Part shown: in pieces, positions 56,310-64,000 of the stretch
Layout: every line of letters starts with the position of its first letter
Numbering within the stretch: the stretch's first letter is position 1
Origin: Pseudogulbenkiania ferrooxidans 2002
GTDB lineage: Bacteria; Pseudomonadota; Gammaproteobacteria; Burkholderiales; Chromobacteriaceae
Direction: 5' to 3'
Assembly: GCF_000174355.1 (NCBI RefSeq)
Contig: NZ_ACIS01000002.1
Span: 124,001 to 188,000, forward strand
DNA length: 64,000 nt
Program-made: the position numbers and the translations under genes
The notes under the pieces: model-generated
What the model saw: the letters and a program-made list of their open reading frames with translations, nothing else
Told to the model about the DNA's origin: nothing
The model's database searches: none

Positions 56310-57689
56310 ATGATGAAGCTGTGGCACATCATCATGATCTGGCTCGGACTGTTACTGGGTGGGGCGACTGCGGCCACACCACAACCACCCGTCATGCTAA
56401 TACCGCTCACCGGCGCCATCGGCCCGGTCGGCGCCGATCACGTCACGCGCAGCCTGGCCCGCGCCGAAAAAGAAGGGGCGCAACTGGTGGTGCTGCAGAT
56501 GGACACTCCGGGCGGGCTCGACACCTCGATGCGGCAGATCATCAAGGCCATCCTCGCGTCACCGGTGCCGGTGGCGAGTTTCGTCGCCCCCAGCGGTGCG
56601 CGCGCCGCCAGCGCCGGCACCTACATCCTGTACGCCAGCCACATCGCCGCCATGGCCCCCGGCACCAACGTGGGTGCCGCCACACCGATCCAGATCGGCA
56701 TCACCGGCGCGCAGCCGGAACAGCCATCCGCCAGGGGCGGCAAATCCGGCAGCAGCGACGCGGCTCTGGAGCAGGGCGGCAGCACCCAGGACACGCTGAC
56801 CCACAAGCAGATCAACGATGCCGCGGCCTACATCCGCGGCCTGGCGCAGCTGCGCGGCCGCGACGTCGCCTGGGGCGAACAGGCGGTGCGCGAGGCGGTC
56901 AGCCTGTCGGCCGACGAGGCGCTGGCCCGGAACGTGATCGACCTGACGGCGCGCGATGTCCCGGACCTGCTGGTCAAGCTGCAAGGCCGCAAGGTCAGGA
57001 TCGGACCGGACGAGCGGGTGCTGCACACCGCCGGTGCCGCCGTGATCACGCTACAACCCGACTGGCGCAGCCGTTTTCTCGGCGTCATCGCCGACCCCAG
57101 CGTCGCCATGATCCTGATGGTGATCGGCATCTACGGCCTGCTGTTCGAGTTCTCCAACCCCGGTTTCGTCGTGCCCGGCCTGGTCGGCGCCACCTGCCTG
57201 TTGCTGGGGCTGTACGCCTTGCAGATGCTGCCGGTGAACTACGCCGGACTGGCGCTGATGCTGCTCGGTCTGGGGTGCATGGTGGCAGAGGCCTTTCTGC
57301 CCAGCTTCGGCGCGCTGGGCATCGGCGGCATCGTCATGTTCGTCATCGGCGGGGTGATGCTGATCGATACCGATCTGCCCGGTTTCGGCGTGCCGATCGG
57401 CCTGATCGTGGCACTCGCGGCGGGCTCCGGCCTGTTCATCTTCTTCATCTCGGGCATGGCGCTGAAGGCGCGCCGGCGCCCGGTGGTGAGCGGAGAGGTG
57501 CGGCTGATCGGGAGTACCGGCGAAATCATCGACGACCTGCAAAGCGAGGGCTGGGCCACCATCAAGGGCGAGCAATGGCGGGTCGAGAGCGCGGTGCCGC
57601 TGCGTCGCGGCCAGCGGGTGCGGGTGACCGGCCGCCACGGCCTGATCATGAGCGTGGAGCCTTACGGCGAAACCACGAAAGGAGCGTAG
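56310..57689 (+). CDS. NfeD-family membrane serine protease
   Basis: 459 residues. A signal anchor ([18 protein letters not shown]) is followed by a ClpP-class protease domain: [16 protein letters not shown] and [26 protein letters not shown] with the nucleophile Ser; the Lys partner is near [15 protein letters not shown]. Four transmembrane helices follow (about residues 255-390), and the C-terminus is an OB-fold NfeD domain ([23 protein letters not shown]). The slipin gene follows two bases after its stop, the classical NfeD-stomatin pair. Confidence 0.92.
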   Translation: MMKLWHIIMIWLGLLLGGATAATPQPPVMLIPLTGAIGPVGADHVTRSLARAEKEGAQLVVLQMDTPGGLDTSMRQIIKAILASPVPVASFVAPSGARAASAGTYILYASHIAAMAPGTNVGAATPIQIGITGAQPEQPSARGGKSGSSDAALEQGGSTQDTLTHKQINDAAAYIRGLAQLRGRDVAWGEQAVREAVSLSADEALARNVIDLTARDVPDLLVKLQGRKVRIGPDERVLHTAGAAVITLQPDWRSRFLGVIADPSVAMILMVIGIYGLLFEFSNPGFVVPGLVGATCLLLGLYALQMLPVNYAGLALMLLGLGCMVAEAFLPSFGALGIGGIVMFVIGGVMLIDTDLPGFGVPIGLIVALAAGSGLFIFFISGMALKARRRPVVSGEVRLIGSTGEIIDDLQSEGWATIKGEQWRVESAVPLRRGQRVRVTGRHGLIMSVEPYGETTKGA

Positions 57690-57691
57690 TC

Positions 57692-58465
57692 ATGGCATTC
57701 GGACTGGGCAGCGGCGGTGTCATACTGCTGATCGTGTTGCTGATCGCGTCGTCGTTCCGCATCCTGCGCGAATACGAACGCGGCGTGGTGTTCACGCTGG
57801 GCCGCTTCTGGAAGGTCAAGGGCCCCGGCCTGATCCTGATCATCCCGGGCGTGCAGCAGATGGTGCGGGTGGATCTGCGCACCGTGGTGATGGACGTGCC
57901 GCCGCAGGACGTCATCACCCACGACAATGTGTCGGTGAAGGTGAACGCGGTCGTTTATTTCCGGGTCGTCGATCCGGAGCGGGCGATCATTCAGGTCGTC
58001 AATTTTCACGAAGCCACCAGCCAGCTGGCACAGACCACGCTGCGTGCCGTACTGGGCAAGCACGAACTGGACGAGCTGCTGTCCGAGCGCGAACGGCTCA
58101 ACCTGGACATCCAAAAGGTGCTCGATGCCCAGACCGACAGCTGGGGCATCAAGGTCTCCAACGTCGAGATCAAACACGTCGACCTGAACGAAACCATGGT
58201 CCGGGCGATTGCGCGGCAAGCCGAAGCCGAGCGTGAGCGGCGCGCCAAGGTCATCCACGCCGAAGGCGAGCTGCAGGCCTCGGTCAAGCTATTGGAAGCA
58301 GCGCAGATGCTGGCGCGCCAACCGCAGGCGATGCAGTTGCGCTACATGCAAACGCTCACGCAAATTGCCGGCGACAAGAGCTCGACCATCGTGTTCCCCA
58401 TGCCGATCGACCTGCTGTCCAGCCTCGGGATCACGCTTCCCAAGCAGGGCGACGGGCAGCACTGA
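57692..58465 (+). CDS. Slipin/stomatin-family SPFH protein
   Basis: 257 residues with GGAG before the ATG. An N-terminal hydrophobic segment ([15 protein letters not shown]) anchors it; the SPFH domain follows with [22 protein letters not shown] and [33 protein letters not shown] (segments). A coiled coil with [17 protein letters not shown] is near the end. It scaffolds membrane domains and is a typical partner of the NfeD protease, which cuts the C-terminal stretch of stomatins. The two are cotranscribed. Confidence 0.92.
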   Translation: MAFGLGSGGVILLIVLLIASSFRILREYERGVVFTLGRFWKVKGPGLILIIPGVQQMVRVDLRTVVMDVPPQDVITHDNVSVKVNAVVYFRVVDPERAIIQVVNFHEATSQLAQTTLRAVLGKHELDELLSERERLNLDIQKVLDAQTDSWGIKVSNVEIKHVDLNETMVRAIARQAEAERERRAKVIHAEGELQASVKLLEAAQMLARQPQAMQLRYMQTLTQIAGDKSSTIVFPMPIDLLSSLGITLPKQGDGQH

Positions 58466-58477
58466 CGAGGAGCCGCC

Positions 58478-60252
<1,775 letters not shown>

Positions 60253-60256
<4 letters not shown>

Positions 60257-61299
60257 GCCAGCCGAACCCAGCAGGCGCCGAGCTGATGCTGCCGCCGGGC
60301 CCGGTCCCCACCGCCCCCGTACCGTTCGCGCCGGAGCTGGCGCTGGGCCTGTTGCGCGACATGCTGCGCATCCGGCGGCTGGAGGAAAAAGCGGCCGAGC
60401 TGTACGGCGCCGGCCAGATCCGCGGCTTTCTGCACCTCTACATCGGCGAGGAAGCGGTGGCGGCGGGCGCGATGCGCGCGCTGGCGCCGGAGGACACCGT
60501 GGTCGCCACCTACCGCGAGCATGGCCAGGCGCTGCTACGCGGGGTGTCGATGCGCGCCATCATGGCCGAGATGTTCGGCAAGCAGGAAGGCTGTTCGCGC
60601 GGGCGCGGCGGCTCGATGCACCTGTTCGATGCCAAGGCACGCTTCTTCGGTGGCAACGCCATCGTCGCCGGCGGCCTGCCGCTGGCGGTCGGCCTGGCGC
60701 TGGCCGACCGGATGCAGGGCATCCGCCGCGTCACCGCCTGCTTCTTCGGCGACGGCGCCGTCGCCGAGGGCGCCTTCCACGAGTCGATGAACCTGGCCGC
60801 GCTGTGGCAGTTGCCGGTGCTGTTCTGCTGCGAGAACAACCTCTACGCCATGGGCACCGCGCTGCCGCGCGCCCAGGCGCAGACCGACCTGTGCCGCAAG
60901 GCCGCCAGCTATGGCATCGCGGCCCGCGCCGTCGACGGCATGGACGTGGTGGCGACCTACCCGGCCGCGCTCGAGGCCGCCGACACGGTGCGCGCCGCGC
61001 AGCAGCCGTTTTTCCTCGAGTTCCAGACCTACCGCTTCCGCGCGCACTCGATGTTCGACCCCGACCTGTATCGTGACAAGGCGGAAATCGAGCACTGGAA
61101 GGAGCACGGACCGATCCACACCTACACCGCGCGCCTGAAAACCCAGGGCAGGTTGGCCGAAGAGCAGTTCCTGGCGCTCGACGCCGAGGTCGGGCGCGAG
61201 GTGGACGACGCCGTGGCGTTTGCCGACGCCGGCCACTGGGAGCCGGTCGCCGACCTGCTGCGCGACGTCCAGACTCCGAGTGCCGGGAGCGCGCCATGA
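60253..61299 (+). CDS. 2-oxoacid dehydrogenase E1 component, alpha subunit
   Basis: 348 residues, starting in an ATGA overlap with the synthetase. The thiamine diphosphate motif is [20 protein letters not shown] up to CCENN (about residues 167-200), and [16 protein letters not shown] is the E1 alpha signature near the start. [14 protein letters not shown] matches the regulatory/phospholoop region of PDH E1 alpha. With E1 beta it decarboxylates a 2-oxo acid such as pyruvate or acetoin-type substrates. The substrate of this complex is not known. Confidence 0.9.
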
Positions 61300-62270
61300 G
61301 CCACACCAGCTACCGCGAAGCCTTGCGCGAGGCGATGCGTGACGCACTGCTGCGCGACCCGCGCGTGTTCCTGATGGGCGAGGACGTCGGCCGCTACGGC
61401 GGCACGTATGCCGTGTCCAAGGGCTTGCTGGCGGAGTTCGGCCCCGAGCGCATCCGCGACACGCCGCTCTCCGAGCTCGCCTTCGTCGGCGCCGGCATCG
61501 GCGCGGCGCTGGGCGGGCTGCGCCCGATCGTCGAGGTGATGACGGTCAACTTCAGCCTGCTGGCACTGGACCAGATCGTGAACACCGCCGCCACCTTGCG
61601 CCACATGTCGGGCGGGCAATGCTCGGTGCCACTGGTGATCCGCATGACCACCGGCGCCGGACGCCAGCTCGCCGCGCAGCACTCGCACAGCCTGGAAGGC
61701 TGGTACGCCCACATTCCCGGCATCCGCGTGCTGGCGCCGGCCACGCTGGAAGACGCGCGCGGCATGCTGTGGCCGGCGCTGCAGGACCCCGACCCGGTGA
61801 TCCTGTTCGAGCACGGCCAGCTCTACAACGTGGAAGGCGAGTTGGCCGAAGACGTCGAAGTCGATATCCATTCCGCCCGGGTGCGGCGCAGTGGGCACGA
61901 CGTCACCCTGATCGCCTACGGCGGGCTGCTCGGCAAGGCGCTGGACGCGGCGGAGCAACTGGCGCAAGAGGGCATCGAGGCGGAGGTGATCGACCTGCGC
62001 GTGCTGCGTCCGCTCGACGACGCCACGTTGCTGGCATCGCTGCAAAAGACGCACCGCGTGGTCGTCGTCGACGAGGGCTGGAAAAGCGGCAGCCTCGCCG
62101 CCGAGGTGGTGGCCCGCCTTACCGAGCAGGCGTTCTACGAGTTCGACGCCCCGCCCGTGCGGGTGTGCAGCGCCGAAGTCCCCATTCCCTACGCCCGCCA
62201 CCTGGAAGAGGCCGCGCTACCCCAGGTGGCCACCATCGCCGCGGCGGTACGCACCGTCTGCGGAACCTAA
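61296..62270 (+). CDS. 2-oxoacid dehydrogenase E1 component, beta subunit
   Basis: 324 residues, overlapping E1 alpha by [23 protein letters not shown] at the N-terminus binds thiamine diphosphate with its Glu; [19 protein letters not shown] and [11 protein letters not shown] are family landmarks. It forms the alpha2beta2 heterotetramer with the gene upstream. In acetoin (AcoAB) and pyruvate (PdhAB) complexes the layout is the same, so the sequence does not distinguish them. Confidence 0.92.
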   Translation: MSHTSYREALREAMRDALLRDPRVFLMGEDVGRYGGTYAVSKGLLAEFGPERIRDTPLSELAFVGAGIGAALGGLRPIVEVMTVNFSLLALDQIVNTAATLRHMSGGQCSVPLVIRMTTGAGRQLAAQHSHSLEGWYAHIPGIRVLAPATLEDARGMLWPALQDPDPVILFEHGQLYNVEGELAEDVEVDIHSARVRRSGHDVTLIAYGGLLGKALDAAEQLAQEGIEAEVIDLRVLRPLDDATLLASLQKTHRVVVVDEGWKSGSLAAEVVARLTEQAFYEFDAPPVRVCSAEVPIPYARHLEEAALPQVATIAAAVRTVCGT

Positions 62271-62283
62271 CCGGAGAGTCGCC

Positions 62284-62736
62284 ATGGATGACGTCGCACG
62301 CCAGCGGGTGCTGGAAGTGATGAATACCCACAACATCTGCACCATCGCCACCGTCCGCGAGGACGGCTACCCCCAGGCAACCACCGTCGCCTACGTCAAC
62401 GACGGCCTGACGATTTACCTGTGCTGTGACGTGCACGCCCAAAAGCTGCGCAACATTCGGCTCAACAACAAGGTCTCGCTCGCCATCGACCATGACTACA
62501 CCGACTGGCACGAGATCCGGGGGTTGTCGCTGGGCGGCACTGCCGAAGAAGTGCAAGACCCGGACGAGATCGAGCAGGCCCTCGACCTGATGCAGACCAA
62601 GTTCCCGCAAATCACCGACATGGGCCCGGTGGAAAGCATGGCCAGCGAGCTGGCGGTGATCAAGGTCACTCCGCAGGTCATCTCGCTGCTCGATTACCGC
62701 CAGGGCTTCGGCTACACCGAGTACCTGGAAGTGTGA
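62284..62736 (+). CDS. PNPOx-fold flavin-binding protein inside the dehydrogenase operon
   Basis: 150 residues. The split-barrel pattern is NICTIATVREDGYPQATTVAYVND (about residues 16-40) followed by TIYLCCDVHAQKLRNIRLNNKVSLAID. It resembles pyridoxamine 5'-phosphate oxidase-like flavoproteins, but the catalytic set of true PdxH is not visible. It sits between E1 beta and E2 with short spacers. A flavin or heme-linked electron role is possible, but unproven. Confidence 0.8.
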   Translation: MDDVARQRVLEVMNTHNICTIATVREDGYPQATTVAYVNDGLTIYLCCDVHAQKLRNIRLNNKVSLAIDHDYTDWHEIRGLSLGGTAEEVQDPDEIEQALDLMQTKFPQITDMGPVESMASELAVIKVTPQVISLLDYRQGFGYTEYLEV

Positions 62737-62776
62737 TGCCACTCAAACCCACCCGGCACTAATGGAAAGGCCGTCC

Positions 62777-63868
62777 ATGATCGAATTCAAACTGCCCTCG
62801 CTCGGCGCCGACATGGACGAAGGCAAGCTGCTGGAGTGGAAGATTCACCCCGGCGACACGGTCAAGCGGGGCGATATCGTCGCCATCGTCGATACCGCCA
62901 AGGCCGCCGTCGACGTGGAAAGCTGGGTCGACGGCACCGTGCGGCAACTGCTGATCGACATCGGCGACAAGGTGCCCGTCGGCACCCCAATCGCGCTGCT
63001 GCTGGCCCCGGGCGAAACGGCAGAGAACGCCGTCCTGCCCGCCAGGGGCGCCGAGCGCCGCCGCATCTCGCCGGCCGCGCGCAAGCGTGCCGGCGAGCTT
63101 GGCGTCGACCTCGCCAGCCTCAGCGGCTCGGGAGCGGAGGGCGCGATCACCCTGCAGGATGTCGAGGCCAAGGCGGTGGCAACCGCCACCCCGGCGCCCG
63201 ATCGCGGTGCCGAGATGCGCCGCGCCATCGCGGCGGCGATGAGCCGCTCCAAGCGCGAGATTCCGCACTACTACCTGGCCGACACCATCCCGCTGCGGCC
63301 GGCCCTCGCCTGGCTGGAGCGGCGCAACGCCGAACTGCCCGTCACCGAGCGCCTGCTACCCGCCGTGCTGCTGCTCAAGGCGGTGGCGCTCGCCACGCGC
63401 CGCTACCCCGAGATGAACGGCCACTGGATCGACGGCGCCTTCCACGCGGCCCCTGCCGCCCACCTCGGCGTGGCGATCTCGCTGCGCCAGGGCGGCCTGA
63501 TCGCCCCGGCCCTGCACGACGTCGCCGCCAAACCGCTCGAGGTCCTGATGCACGAACTCACCGACCTGGTGCAGCGGGCCCGCGCCGGATCGCTGCGCAG
63601 CTCCGAGATGGCCGACCCGACCCTGACTGTGACCAATCTGGGTGAGCAGGGCAGTGAGTCGGTGTTCGGCGTGATCTATCCGCCGCAAGTCGCCCTGGTC
63701 GGCTTCGGCAAGGTGATGGAACGGCCATGGGTGGAGCAGGGCCAATGCGTGGCCATGCCGAGCGTCATCGCCAGCCTGTCCGGCGACCACCGTGCCAGCG
63801 ACGGCCATCGCGGCGCGCTGTTCCTGGCCGAAATCCGCCAGCTGCTGCAACAGCCGGACGCCCTCTAA
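62777..63868 (+). CDS. 2-oxoacid dehydrogenase E2 acyltransferase
   Basis: 363 residues from MIEFKLPS; the ATG at 62762 lacks a spaced ribosome site while GGAAAGG fits the second. Residues 1-78 are one lipoyl domain with Lys42 in DTAKAAVD, where most have ETDKA. Residues about 93-135 are the peripheral subunit-binding domain (ISPAARKRAGELGVDLASL). The rest is the catalytic trimer domain ending with DHRASDGHRGALFL, with its His and Asp. It moves the acyl group from E1 to CoA. No E3 gene is in the window. Confidence 0.9.
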   Translation: MIEFKLPSLGADMDEGKLLEWKIHPGDTVKRGDIVAIVDTAKAAVDVESWVDGTVRQLLIDIGDKVPVGTPIALLLAPGETAENAVLPARGAERRRISPAARKRAGELGVDLASLSGSGAEGAITLQDVEAKAVATATPAPDRGAEMRRAIAAAMSRSKREIPHYYLADTIPLRPALAWLERRNAELPVTERLLPAVLLLKAVALATRRYPEMNGHWIDGAFHAAPAAHLGVAISLRQGGLIAPALHDVAAKPLEVLMHELTDLVQRARAGSLRSSEMADPTLTVTNLGEQGSESVFGVIYPPQVALVGFGKVMERPWVEQGQCVAMPSVIASLSGDHRASDGHRGALFLAEIRQLLQQPDAL

Positions 63869-63895
63869 CCGCTGCAACGCCGACTGGAGCCCGCC

Positions 63896-64000
63896 ATGGA
63901 CCGCGCCCACCTTCGCACCCTCGTGATCGACTCGTTACGCAAGATTGCCCCGGAAGTGGAAGAGAGCGCGCTGCGCGACGACCGCCCCTTGCGCGACGAG
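63896..64000 (+). CDS. Acyl carrier protein-like protein, 3' end outside the window
   Basis: The first 35 residues (MDRAHLRTLVIDSLRKIAPE...) match helix 1 and the loop of an acyl carrier protein. The serine that carries phosphopantetheine lies beyond the window edge. The start is 27 bp after the E2 stop in the same operon. Confidence 0.7.
   Translation, partial: MDRAHLRTLVIDSLRKIAPEVEESALRDDRPLRDE

Noticed and set aside
56288-57660. Long alternative frame over the NfeD gene
   Set aside because: It is a shadow frame that happens to join the slipin frame; the NfeD protein in the other frame carries all family motifs.

Overview
The window is about 64 kb of GC-rich chromosomal DNA from a betaproteobacterium. 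The housekeeping genes (gyrA-serC-pheA, dapF with a DUF484 gene, rpfE-like-recJ, anmK with an M23 peptidase, tyrS) suit the Neisseriales/Chromobacteriaceae. That placement is an inference from gene content; no rRNA is present. The only RNA gene I can support is one tRNA-Thr(TGT).

Region 1 (1-11153) is catabolic. After a symporter remnant and an NfsA-type nitroreductase comes a LysR regulator divergent from an itaconate-type operon: MaoC/FAS1-like hydratase, acyl-CoA dehydrogenase, family III CoA transferase, citramalyl-CoA-type lyase and a TRAP binding protein. EtfB, EtfA and ETF-ubiquinone oxidoreductase follow and could take electrons from the dehydrogenase.

Region 2 (11154-23360) looks accessory. 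It holds a small internally duplicated hypothetical protein, a PLP dehydratase-RidA-DauR-like regulator unit, a stand-alone tyrosine recombinase, a single integron-type gene cassette (DHFR/RibD-C-like protein with an attC site), a chromate-resistance operon (ChrB, ChrA, Fe-SOD, an exported protein and a second ChrB C-terminal-domain protein), and a CsoR/RcnR-type repressor with a His-tailed EamA exporter. It ends at the tRNA-Thr.

Region 3 (23400-49771) is mostly core: an amino-acid ABC uptake pair without its ATPase, gyrA with two small thioesterases, serC, an MFS transporter, a methyltransferase, pheA, a LOG-family protein, elbB, DAHP synthase, an OsmC protein, dapF with two small genes, a TetR-thioesterase-enoyl-CoA hydratase unit, a branched-chain amino-acid binding protein, hemH, ftsK (carrying a one-base frameshift), anmK, an M23 peptidase and tyrS.

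Region 4 (49772-64000) has an rpfE-like gene and recJ followed by a 677-bp tandem duplication of the recJ 3' end, rmuC, an EAL-domain gene stopped exactly at the Glu codon of its EAL motif, an NfeD-slipin pair, and an operon that runs off the window: acyl-CoA synthetase, 2-oxoacid dehydrogenase E1 alpha and beta, a PNPOx-fold protein, E2 and the start of an acyl carrier protein. This last operon is the best candidate here for a poorly described system.
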